DNA of 64,000 bases from positions 20,947,501 through 21,011,500 of the forward strand of contig CATNEN010000001.1 in the NCBI GenBank assembly GCA_950097015.1, in the 5' to 3' direction. The notes under the pieces were generated by a model that made no database searches, was not told the origin of the DNA, and was given only the letters and a program-made list of their open reading frames with translations. Of the stretch, positions 1-9,889 are shown piece by piece. This DNA is from Macrostomum hystrix. Lineage: Eukaryota; Platyhelminthes; Macrostomidae. Numbering within the stretch: the first letter of the stretch is position 1; the number at the start of each line of letters is the position of its first letter. The position numbers were made by a program, and so were the translations under genes.

Positions 1-160
1 TAGATGAGGGTGAGACTGTGAGATAGATGATGGTGAGACTGTGAAATAGATGAGGGTGAGACTGTGAGATAGATGAGGGTGAGACTGTGAAATAGATGAA
101 GGTGAGACTGTGAAATAGATGAAGGTGAGACTGTGAAATAGATGAGGGTGAGACTGAGAT
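1..160. repeat. 23-bp tandem repeat
   Basis: About seven head-to-tail copies of a 23-bp unit (TAGATGAGGGTGAGACTGTG + ARA). Copies differ mainly at the GAGGG/GATGG/GAAGG position and at the final AGA/AAA. The array starts before the window, so its true size is unknown. No coding meaning is apparent. Confidence 0.9.
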
Positions 161-580
161 ATCGATGCTGCGTGAAATATCCTCTGCCGGAACTCATACT
201 CAATCTCTCTACTCTTATACTCTAATATGCTAGTCTGGGCTGGTTAAAATAATTTTTCCTACTGGAACTGGTGTTACCTCAACGGTCTACTGACAGTAGC
301 ACATCAAGAATGCTTTAATTTTTATTCGCCGTTTTTAGTTTGAATTAAATCAGATCTCAAAGGACTTGTTACGGACTCACAAAATGAGTCAGGACAGAAA
401 GGACTGAAATCGGACCCCCCTAAATTACGCTGAAAATAGAACAAAATATCCTCGAAAAACACCGAAAAAGACATTAACAGTCGGTTTAAAGTCTTTAGAC
501 AAAAAAAATTTTTTTTGGAAACCAGCTCATGGGGGACCAATCCGAGTCCGATCAGGGTCCGCCGGACTCAACCTTTTACA

Positions 581-1862
581 CTGGGAGGATACAGTGGGAG
601 ACAGTAGGATACAGTAGGATACAGTGGGAGACAGTGGGATACAGGGGGAGACAGTAGGATACAGTGGGAGACAGTAGGAGACAGTAGAATACAGTAGGAG
701 ACAGTATAATACAGTGGGAGACAGCAGGAGACAGTGGGAGACAGTGGGAGACAGTAGGATACAGTGGGAGACAGTAGGATACAGTAGGATACAGTGGGAG
801 ACAGTGGGATACAGGGGGAGACAGTAGGATACAGTGGGAGACAGTAGGATACAGTGGGAGACAGTAGGATACAGTGGGAGACAGTAGGACACGGTAGGAT
901 ACAGAAGGATACAGTGGGAGACAGTAGAATACAGTAGGAGACAGTAGGATACAGTAGGAGACAGTGGGAGACAGTAGGATACAGTAAGAGACAGTATAAT
1001 ACAGTGGGAGACAGCAGGAGACAGTGGGAGACAGTAGGATACAGTGGGAGACAGTAGGATACAGTAGGATACAGTGGGAGACAGTAGGATACAGTAGGAT
1101 ACAGTGGGAGACAGTGGGATACAGGGGGAGACAGTAGGATACAGTGGGAGACAGTAGGATACAGTGGGAGACAGTAGGAGACAGTGGGAGACAGTAGGAT
1201 ACAGTGGGAGATAGTAGGATACAGTGGGAGACAGTAGGATACAGTGGGAGACAGTAGGATACAGTGGGAGACAGCAGGATACAGTAGGATACAGTGGGAT
1301 ACAGTAGGATACAGTAGGAGACAGTAGGATACAGTAGGAGACAGTATAATACAGTGGGAGACAGCAGGAGACAGTGGGAGACAGTAGGATACAGTGGGAG
1401 ACAGTAGGATACAGTAGGATACAGTGGGAGACAGTAGGATACAGTAGGATACAGTGGGAGACAGTGGGATACAGGGGGAGACAGTAGGATACAGTGGGAG
1501 ACAGTAGGATACAGTGGGAGACAGTAGGAGACAGTGGGAGACAGTAGGATACAGTGGGAGACAGTAGGATACAGTGGGAGACAGTAGGATACAGTGGGAG
1601 ACAGTAGGATACAGTGGGAGACAGCAGGATACAGTAGGATACAGTGGGATACAGTGGGATACAGGGGGAGACAGTAGGATACAGTGGGAGACAGTAGAAT
1701 ACAGTAGGAGACAGTGGGAGACAGTAGGATACAGTGAAATACAGTGGGAGACAGTAGGATACAGTGGAATACAGTGGGAGACAGTAGGAGACAGTAGGAG
1801 ACAGTAGGAGACAGTAGGATACAGTGGAATACAGTGGAATACAGTGGGAGACAGTAGGAGAC
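581..1862. repeat. 10-bp minisatellite with a 350-bp higher-order repeat
   Basis: About 128 units of the 10-mer ACAGTRGGAK. The main variants are ACAGTGGGAG, ACAGTAGGAT, ACAGTGGGAT, ACAGGGGGAG, ACAGTAGGAG, ACAGTATAAT and ACAGCAGGAG. Variant order repeats as a block: the series from about 991 to 1300 recurs with almost no change 350 bp later (1341-1650). Long open frames of about 440 codons on the minus strand (a PTVSYCLPLY-like repeat) arise only because a 10-mer without stops stays open in every frame; they are not genes. The array decays into TTTGGGAGTCAG-type units to about 1960. Confidence 0.95.
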
Positions 1863-1959
1863 AATTACTTTGGGAGTCAGTGGGAGTCAATGACTTTGGG
1901 AGTCAGTTGGAGTCAGTAAAGGTTTGTGGGAGATAGTAGGTTTCCATATAGACACCTGG

Positions 1960-3275
1960 CTTGGTTATTGTATTATTAACTTCTTCACGTTCATGCAACC
2001 TTAATCAAGTCCTAAAAACATGTGCAGCCAGTTATTTGGTTAAACACGTAAATGAAATGTATTTGAGGTTTGTTTTAGGCTATCACTGAAAGGTAGAATA
2101 TGCAAAGAAATATGTGTAAGACAGTTAGCTGTCTCAGCAGCTGTCTTAGGAGCCTCAAGTTAATTTATGAGGCTTATTTATCATGTGCGTGGGCGCAATC
2201 ATCTTCACTATTCTAGCTCATGTTGTTATTGGTTGAGTCGATTGCCATGTCGTACTCAAATTCGACAAATTCAGCTATGGTTGGACTTCTGGTTGTCAAA
2301 GAGTTGTTCTCGGTTCTCTAGAAAACGCCGGAATGCATGTTTGAGTTCGGAATTACGAGTAATTGAGTGGGACAAATAATGAGAGGTGAGTACGGCGTAG
2401 TAACATTTGAGCTTAAATTGAGGTACGAGCCTGAGGTATGTTAAACTGACTCAAGGGCCTGTCAGAAATGATGCAAGCTGCTCGAATCCGTGCATCGGAT
2501 CCTCCATCAGTCCGTTCCTAAAATGATCTCAAGAAATAGAATGGGATTTTCAAAGAGCTATTATTTTCGGCTAAATAAAAATGAATACGAAGAAACCTGT
2601 AGTTGATGTTCTGATGACGATCCAATAATCCTCAGAACGGTTTCTTCTCCAGCGAACCTGTAAAGTTAAATGTTGCTAAAGCTTAAAATTGTAAGAGTGC
2701 AGTGCATGAAAAGAGCAGTGCTTCTTACACAATTATTCAGCAACAAAAGTACAGACACCGAAATGACAGCCGAAAGAGCAGTACAGCAGTACAGGACACG
2801 ACAAGAATCACATAGAATCCCGCTGAGCTGGTTTGAGCTACGAAATGGAATAATTATTTCTGCCGTGTTCATTCGAGCAGGGCAGGAAACGAAAAGTTTG
2901 GGCAAGACCTCTTACTGAGTATAAGAGTATTCAAGTCATGCTGGTACATTCTCTGCGATAGCTGCTTTGGATCTGGCCGCCTTGCAGCTTAATTTTAGCA
3001 GCGCACCACTTTGCTGACCTGCACCGTGCGTGCAAGCCACAGTGTCCCATGCCTTAAAGGATTGGCTGCGCCTGTTCTTAGCGTAGATGCGCAACGGAAA
3101 CATCCCGGCCGTCCAGTTAGCGACTAGAAAGGCTTCTGGTGTGTTGATATCAAACTTCATCTGAACTTCATCTGTACCTGAATATATAGTTGAAGTTCTC
3201 CCTGCCCAACAAACTGTGTAAGGAAACCTGGACATGGTTGAGCTTAAGCCTTGGACGGCGACTTTAAACAGCAAA
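1960..3275. other. no recognisable gene
   Basis: Only short frames are present (72-112 codons, for example minus strand 2936-3274), with no motif I recognise. The stretch lies between the minisatellite and the outer end of the DIRS-type element. Part of it may belong to an unidentified repeat. Confidence 0.5.
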
Positions 3276-3283
3276 TTTATTGG

Positions 3284-3746
3284 AGATTAATGTCTGAAGC
3301 GGCGGCAAAAGCAGGAAGAAAGCAGGAAGAAAGCAGTTGGCGAAAGCGCGCCCACAGGCGAGAAGCAGCCGATGAGCGATGTGACTGTTAGCGCGAGTTT
3401 ATTTGAATTAAAGCAGCAGATAAAACTAAAAGAAAAAATTCTTTTGGAGACAGCGACAGCGATCATCGCTTCTCAACACGGGGCGACATATATTGGGGCG
3501 CAGCCCCGGGACTTAAAATGTGCAGTCTCGGAAATGTACGAGCATAGATGAACACGCAAAAGGGGGTGGGCGGTATGCGGCGGAGAGAGGGCAGAGAGGG
3601 AGGAGGGCCGCGCGCTCTGACATTAAAAACGGGTAAAGCCGCGAGCTGCTTTACCCACCCATTAATGTCTGAAGCGGCGGCAAAAGCAGGAAGAAAGCAG
3701 GAAGAAAGCAGTTGGTGAAAGCGCGCCCACAGGCGAGAAGCAGCCC
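3284..3746. repeat. 85-bp direct repeats at the DIRS 3' end
   Basis: Positions about 3284-3369 and 3661-3746 are nearly identical (TGTCTGAAGCGGCGGCAAAA onward, with one C/T change in GCAGTTGGYGAAAGC). They flank about 290 bp. Split direct repeats at the 3' end are known for PAT-like and Ngaro-like relatives of DIRS. The matching copy expected at the 5' end near 35.7 kb was not found by eye. Confidence 0.7.
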
Positions 3747-4830
3747 AAAGCCAAGGCAGGGAAGGAACAAAAGAAAACAAAAAAAGAAAAGAACAGAAGA
3801 GTCAGGTTGAGGCCAACGCGGGTGGGGGGGCTGTTAGGGCGGCGCGCTTCGCAGCTCGGCTTGATGTAGCGAAAGACAGAGTCGCTGCGCCAGTCTCCCA
3901 AGGCCATCACCTCTTGCACCGACGCACCAGCACCAGCAAAGAAAGACGCTCCACCTCTGCGCAGAGAGTGCCCCGAAATGGCCGAAGGGTCGAGCCCAGC
4001 CGCAACCGCCGATCTGAAGAGCTGCTTTGTGAACTGCGACCGACAGACGGGGACCAGACGCAGGCCGCTACGAAAAGAGAACAGCAGCGATTCGGGTCCA
4101 TCCGCAGCGCAGCGGCTGCGGTTGAGGTGCAGGAGAACTGCGCTGAAGGGGCAGAGCGGGTGCCTGGAGCCACTCACGTCCGGCAGACGCGGCAGCCAGA
4201 CGGTGTGGAGTCGCTCGGCGAACTGGATGGTCTTGCTGTGGCGGATGCGCAACTCGATGCCTTTGCTGCTCAGCTGCAGGTCCTTCAATCGCACCGCTCT
4301 GGCTGCCAGCCGAGGGCTTCGGGCGGCTGCCGCCGATGGCAGGCACAGGTTGTCTGCTCGTAGCAAGCCCCAGAAACCCACCAGGAGGCAGCACCAGAAA
4401 GCCGCACCGGAGCAGGAGGTCGTATCGATGTGCGATCTAAGCTGAAGCAGCGTGCTCGGTGTCAAACCCGCTTTCTGTCGTGCTTGGGCACCCCGTTGAC
4501 GCTTAACGCCTTGCAGAGCGTCACCCGCAGTCGTACCAGCGGGTGAGCGGTCGGATCGGCCTTCCCGGCTAGCTTGTACAGCCAGGACACAGCATGCAGG
4601 TACGCTTGAAAGCTAGCTGGAAAAAGCTGTCAGATGCTTGAGGTGTAGGTGAGAGACGTACAACGACACCGTTGGACCGTCGGCCTCTAGCGGGTGGATG
4701 CCGATCTCGCTACAGAACTGTTCCCACCGGTTGAGCTGTGACTTCAGGGCTCGCCTTGTGCTCGGGGCCAGCGCCTGGTTGAGCAGCCGGTCTCGCTCCG
4801 TCCTCAGGAGCCCCGCTGCAGCTTCTGGAC
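3662..4830 (-). pseudogene. tyrosine recombinase of a DIRS/Ngaro-type element, frameshifted
   Basis: The family joins circular or linear cDNA to the genome by strand exchange, in place of an integrase. The open part (3662-4465, 267 codons) holds the catalytic core: an Arg in FWGLLRADNL, a Lys in RIRHSKTIQF, then HSLRRGGASFF (the H-x-x-R box) and GDWRSDSVFRYIKP, with the likely nucleophile Tyr. Further upstream on the minus strand (about 4560-4830) two other frames carry an N-terminal SAM-like helical region (TRRALKSQLNRWEQFC and VSWLYKLAGKADP). At least two frameshifts, near 4475 and 4605, separate these parts. A pyrimidine-rich TCTCTTTTTGCAG just before the first segment could be a splice acceptor, so the recombinase may have been made from a spliced mRNA. 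Confidence 0.85.
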
Positions 4831-4965
4831 CTGCAAAAAGAGAGATTGGCAGGAAGCGGCCGACAGCGCGTGCGTAGCAACAGCAGATGCGTTGACGTAA
4901 ATAGAGCCATAGTAACGAAGCAAAAAGTTGATGAGACTGTGCTTATTAGTCAGACGGGAGGCAAG

Positions 4966-5169
4966 TGTGGTAGTGGCTGCTAGCTAGAGCTAGCGTTGTT
5001 GCACCTTACCCAATCTTATCCTTGTGATATCTATGGCAGCAACCAGCTATACGTTCCTAAGCTTTCGTTCTCAGCCTCTCACTTATGTTCTAAGTTCTCT
5101 GCCTGAATAAACGCTATGCTACTCGAACATTAACGCCAAAGTGCTGACAGCTACGTTCAAACTACGACA
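4966..5169 (+). repeat. 5' LTR of gypsy-1
   Basis: A 204-bp LTR with TG...CA ends, matching the two parts of the 3' LTR at 21239-21307 and 32962-33099. It includes a small palindrome-like GCTAGCTAGAGCTAGC near the start and AATAAA (in CTGAATAAACGC) about 60 bp before its end, a candidate polyadenylation signal. Confidence 0.92.
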
Positions 5170-5832
5170 ATGGCGTCGCGGCTGGGCAATCTGGATCTTG
5201 CTGACACGACTCACGCACTCACCTGGATTAAGGCATTCAAAGCCTTGGCTCGTACCAAGAAGTGGGAAGATGGAGGAACAGATCGACAAATCACGGACAA
5301 CTTTTTAGCGCTCTGTGGACTAGCAGCTCTCGAAAAAATTACTCATCTTGTCGCACCAAAAGAAGTGGAAGCGCACACCTTTGCGGAGCTGGAGACCGCC
5401 ATTACGAACTTTCTGCAACCCCAAAAACACCTTGTCGTTGCTGTGAGAACTAAATTCTTCACGCTACGTCAAGCTGCCGATGAGCCCATTACGGAGTTCC
5501 TTTCTCGCTTGAGGAAGGGGGTCATGCACTGCGAGTTCGATACTCTCAAAACCTGCACCAGCCCAGAAGAGGAAATGGTACGTCTGATGCTCATCTCTGG
5601 CCTTCAGAACCCAGAAGATCAACGACGTGTTCTGGGAGCAATGCAAACGAAAAACTTGGAGATCACCGAAATCGTGGATATAATCAGGACTATCGAACAA
5701 GTGACGAAGTTCGTAGACAGCAGGGATTTTCGAATCGCTAACACAGAGCCTACCCAAGAAGGAAACTCCATCAACTTCACAGGGAAGGGACGCCTCCTCG
5801 CTGCGTCCGTCATGGAGGCCCCCTGCCGCTAA
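5170..5832 (+). CDS. Gag-like protein of gypsy-1
   Basis: A 220-aa frame starting MASRLGNLDLADTTHALTWI. It has the helical capsid-type region of Gypsy gags (FLQPQKHLVVAVRTKFFTLRQ, then ITEFLSRLRKG and MLISGLQNPEDQRRVLGA), but the zinc knuckle is encoded in the following frame. The ATG lies directly on the LTR edge: the LTR ends at 5169 and the ATG is 5170-5172. The primer-binding site would normally lie here, so the only TGG-initiated candidate (TGGCGTCGCGGCTGGGCA, from 5171) overlaps the coding start. Stop codons between 5830 and 5882 separate it from pol. Confidence 0.85.
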   Translation: MASRLGNLDLADTTHALTWIKAFKALARTKKWEDGGTDRQITDNFLALCGLAALEKITHLVAPKEVEAHTFAELETAITNFLQPQKHLVVAVRTKFFTLRQAADEPITEFLSRLRKGVMHCEFDTLKTCTSPEEEMVRLMLISGLQNPEDQRRVLGAMQTKNLEITEIVDIIRTIEQVTKFVDSRDFRIANTEPTQEGNSINFTGKGRLLAASVMEAPCR

Positions 5833-5881
5833 GTCAAAGTAAGTCACAGGGAAGGGAGATCGGCAGCATCGAGGCGGTAAC

Positions 5882-8575
5882 GTGACCATGTCCCATGAAC
5901 GGCACGTAGGCGACTGCAAGTTTTGTGGCAGATCTCATCCAGCTGGCAAATGCCCGGCATACGGCAAGACATGCAAAAAATGCAATAAGCGCAACCAATT
6001 TGGATCCGTGTGCCGCTCCAGTGGTGTTCAACATGTCAACCATATGGACACGAAAATTGTAACCTCGGACTCCGACGCCTCTGATATACTCCATCTGACA
6101 GACGTCGATCTCATCCATGCTGTTTCAGTAGCGACAGAAACTGTGCTGATCAACGGTGTCGCTATTCCGATGCAGATCGACACCGGAGCTTCAGTTTCAG
6201 TGCTTTCTAGCCACCTCTGGGAATCGCTGCAACGCCCCATATTGGACAAGTATCATCGGCGACTCGAGGCATATGACGGCCACATCCTAAAGACATTGGG
6301 AAAGCTGTCTACAACCGTCGAGATGCGCGGTCGAATGTATCCAGCTGAGCTGATGGTGGTTTCATCTTCAAAGACATTCGGCCTGCTAGGACGCGATCTT
6401 CTAGATGGCGACGCCGTATTCCACGCAGCCACCACTGCCACAGCTGCGCCTGCCAGTGAGCCACTGCCGACCATCAAGGGCATAAAAGCGAGCATGGAAC
6501 TGATTGAAGGTGCCAGGCCACAGATCTGCCGCGCTCGTCCTGTTCCACTTGCACTGGAGCCGAGAGTCAATGCCGAGCTAGAGAGACTGCAGCAGCTGGG
6601 CGTCATCGAGCCCATTGAGGGCCCGGTAAGCAACGCATCGCCTGTTGTTTGGGTTAAGAAGAAAGATGGCTCGCTGCGCATGTGTGCCGATTACAAAATG
6701 CACGTCAATGGGAAAATCAAGCCAAAGTCTTATCCAATCCCTTCGATTGAGCACCTATTCGCCAAGCTAAAAAACGCAAAAAAGTTTGCGAAGGTAGACT
6801 TGCGCTCTGCCTATTGGCAAATAGCTCTCGATGAGTCTGCGGAGGAACTATCTGTGATCAATACCTCACGTGGCCTCTACCGTGTCAAACGCCTACAAAT
6901 GGGCATGAAAAACGCCTCCTTCATTTTCCAAAGGACCATGGAGAGTATTCTATCTGACCTCAAAGGCATCCTTGTCTACCAAGATGATGTCCTAGTCTTT
7001 GCAGAGAATTCCGAAGCACTAGGTAAGCGGCTGAATGCGGTCAAAACCAGGCTCTCAGAAAAGAAAGTGACCATCAACGAAAGCAAATCTATTAATATGT
7101 GTGATGAAATTTCCTTTCTTGGATTCAAAATCTCCGCATCTGGAATTCAGCCTGACAACCGTCTAGTTGACAAGATCCGTCATATCGCTGCTCCCAGCTC
7201 CAAGAAGGAAGTTGAGCAGTTCCTCGGCCTAGTGAATTTTTTTTGGCCGTCTGATACCTAATTTCTCCACCAAAGTCGCTCCACTAAATGACCTTCGGAA
7301 GGGAAGCTCGCCCTTCGTCTGGTCCGACGAGTGCGCTCACGCATTTGAGGGGCTCAAGCGAGAAATCTCATCCAGGCCTGTGGTGCAGCCATATAGCCTC
7401 GAAAAAGAGGCCACTCTCACCACTGACGCCTCCAAAGGTGCGCTTGCTGCTGTTTTGACCCAGGACGGGCACCCCGTGATTTACATCTCCAGGACTCTCT
7501 CATCCGCAGAAGCCAACTACTCAAATATCGAACGAGAGGCACTGGCGATTTTCTGGGCAATCCATAGGCTTAAACACTATCTGCAAGGCCGAAAATTCAC
7601 CATTTGGACTGATCACCAACCGTTGCTTCGCCTCTTTGGTGGCAGCATTCCATTGAGCACCTCTTCCAGAATCAGCCGATGGGCGCTGTTTCTAATGCAA
7701 TTCGATTTCACTCTGGAATACGTACAAGGGACAAAAATTCCGCATGCCGACGCGCTCTCCCGACTCCGGTTTGAAAACGCGGATCTTGAGCCTAGCAGCA
7801 CCTTTTGGGCGGTAAACTGCGTTGCCTTTGAATCCCCAACCATTGATCCACACAGAATAGCATCCGAAATTGAGTCAGACGGACTCCTTCAACGAATAGC
7901 TCGCCGCATTCGGTCTGGTGACTGGCGAGGCTGCACACAAGCAGAGGCAGCCTTTAAGAAAGTTGCGGAATGCCTGACTCTCGAGAATGGCCTGATCTAC
8001 ATGCGCCGCCGAGCATTCATTCCACCAAGGCTCAGACGAGAGGCCTTCGACGCAGTGCATGACACTCATTCGGGTTCCAACGCAGCCCACAAGTTGCTTG
8101 CACAGACCTGTTGGTGGCCCGGTATGCAGAGAGCTGTGGAGCAATTTGTTTATCAATGTCGAACATGTACTCAGTTAAGACCTCGTCTGCAAAAACTCGG
8201 GACACTTGGCCACCTGCCACCGCTCCATTTCAAAGAGTGCACATGGACTGGGCTTTTGTACCAGCCGTTGGCAACATCCTCATCGTGGTTGATGCGTACT
8301 CGGGCTGGATAGAAGCTTTCCCCACAAAGGACAGATCAGCAGACAGCGTAATCAACTTGTTGCGAACAGTTTTTACTCGCTTTGGCGTTCCGGAGCTGGT
8401 TGTTTCGGACAACGCAGCGGAGTTCACCTCGGCTCCACTATTGGCCTGGTTGGAAAGGAACGGTGCTCGTAAGATGGAGAGCCCTCCATACTCCCCTCAA
8501 TCTAATGGTGCAGCCGAGCGAGCCGTCCAGACTATTAAGAAGGCCTTGCAGGCATGGACCCAGCGTCTAACACAT
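5882..8575 (+). pseudogene. Pol of gypsy-1: knuckle, protease, RT, RNase H, integrase (interrupted)
   Basis: Order of domains: a CCHC-type knuckle (CKFCGRSHPAGKC) and a second one with Gln at the His position (CKKCNKRNQFGSVC); aspartic protease (IDTGASVSVLS); reverse transcriptase with KVDLRSAYWQI and the catalytic YQDD; RNase H (TDASKGALAAVL, TDHQPLL); an H-H-C-C integrase zinc site (HDTHSG...CRTC); and the integrase core with MDWAF, VVSDNAAEF and PQSNGAAER (D, D, E). Two one-base frame changes are seen, at the T8 run near 7240 and in the A5 run near 8195. X1 interrupts the frame at 8576 and it resumes at 20701. The organisation is standard Ty3/Gypsy. The frame changes sit in homopolymers, so assembly error is possible. 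Confidence 0.9.
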
Positions 8576-8936
8576 CCCGCCTGGATAGCCGATCCGGTTG
8601 TCGTCCGGCCGTCGTCCGCATTGGTCCGCGTTTGGTGGTCGATTCCGGACAAATGCACCTTTTCGTCCGGTATTCATCCGGTTTAAGCTGCCGGACAAAG
8701 TAGCGGGCCAGTTTCCGGATCAGAGCCGGACAAAGTGGTGATTTTTTTACTCAATTGGTCCAGTTTAGTCCGGAATTATATCCGCTTGTTTACCCGGACA
8801 AAAACCGGATGAAGCGTCGGATGACTTTACGGATGACTAGCCGGATGAATTGTCACTGTCGTCCGGAAAGTCATCCGTATTTTAATCCGGGCTGTCGCCC
8901 GCCTAACAACCGGACGAAGAGCGGACATGTTTCCGG
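8576..8936. repeat. X1 left TIR and subterminal TCCGG/CCGGA array
   Basis: After the 12-bp perfect TIR the similarity to the right end continues imperfectly. The next 350 bp hold more than 20 copies of short motifs in both orientations (RTCCGG, CCGGAC, CCGGAT). The same kind of array occupies the other X1 end and both X2 ends. Subterminal repeats in En/Spm-type elements are binding sites for an element-coded DNA-binding protein, so these are candidate sites for the transposase or BEN protein. Confidence 0.85.
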
Positions 8937-8944
8937 GTGATAGT

Positions 8945-9868
8945 GGATATATATATACACAGAAGACTCACGGTCTTCTTCCTTCACACACAGGCAGGCA
9001 TATATACACAGAAGACTCACCGTCTTCTTCCTTCACACACAGGCAGGCATATATACACAGAAGACTCACCATCTTCTTCCTTCACACACAGGCATATATA
9101 TATATACACAGAAGACTCACGGTCTTCTTCCTTCACACACAGGCAGGCATATATACACAGAAGACTCACGGTCTTCTTCCTTCACACGCAGGCAGGCATA
9201 TATATACACAGAAGACTCACGGTCTTCTTCCTTCACACACAGGCAGGCATATATATACACAGAAGACTCACGGTCTTTTTCCCTCACACACAGGCAGGCA
9301 TATATATACACAGAAGACTCACGGTCTTCTTCCTTCACACACAGGCAGGCATATATACACAGAAGACTCACCGTCTTCTTCCTTCACACACAGGCAGGCA
9401 TATATACACAGAAGACTCACGGTCTTTTTCCCTCACACACAGGCAGGCATATATATACACAGAAGACTCACGGTCTTCTTCCTTCACACACAGGCAGGCA
9501 TATATACACAGAAGACTCACCGTCTTCTTCCTTCACACACAGGCAGGCATATATACACAGAAGACTCACGGTCTTCTTCCTTCACACACAGGCAGGCATA
9601 TATATACACAGAAGACTCACGGTCTTTTTCCCTCACACACAGGCAGGTATATATATACACAGAAGACTCACGGTCTTCTTCCTTCACACACAGGCAGGCA
9701 TATATACACAGAAGACTCACCGTCTTCTTCCTTCACACACAGGCAGGCATATATATACACAGAAAACTCACGGTCTTTTTACCTCACACACAGGCAGGCA
9801 TATATAAACAGAAGACTCAAGGTCTTCTTCCTTCACACACAGGCACATATATACACAGAAGACACAAG
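8945..9868. repeat. 49-bp minisatellite in X1
   Basis: About 19 copies of a 46-50-bp unit: (TA)n CACAGAAGACTCACGGTCTTCTTCCTTCACACACAGGCAGGCA, broken here only by small TA-length changes. Each unit contains AGAAGAC and GTCTTCT as short inverted arms around a 5-base loop. Long frames exist on both strands but come from the repeat. The same unit recurs in X2 at 22520-22998, and isolated reversed units occur at about 12715-12755, 23080-23110 and 23985-24015. Confidence 0.95.
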
Positions 9869-9889
9869 CAGCCATTGTTGACTTGCAGA

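Larger units (their letters stand above)
3276..4965 (-). mobile_element. DIRS/Ngaro-type element, 3' part (recombinase end)
   Basis: Left half of a minus-strand tyrosine-recombinase retrotransposon. It holds the recombinase relic, the carboxy-terminal tail of the RT/RNase H frame (about 4840-4960) and a terminal region with an 85-bp direct repeat. It ends at GCAAG (4961-4965), the same five bases found at 33100-33104, where the other half resumes. Reading the minus strand across that junction, the RNase H-like frame continues without a stop (…YQIFSDLA, then SRLTNKHSLINFLL…). The 28 kb between the halves is therefore a later insertion. Confidence 0.85.

Noticed and set aside
527-1890. Minus-strand frames of 440-445 codons (PTVSYCLPLY-like repeats)
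   Set aside because: Produced by a stop-free 10-bp minisatellite that is open in several frames at once. No codon bias or start context.
3914-4445. Plus-strand frames of 149-155 codons
   Set aside because: Antisense to the tyrosine recombinase, whose catalytic motifs are clear on the minus strand.
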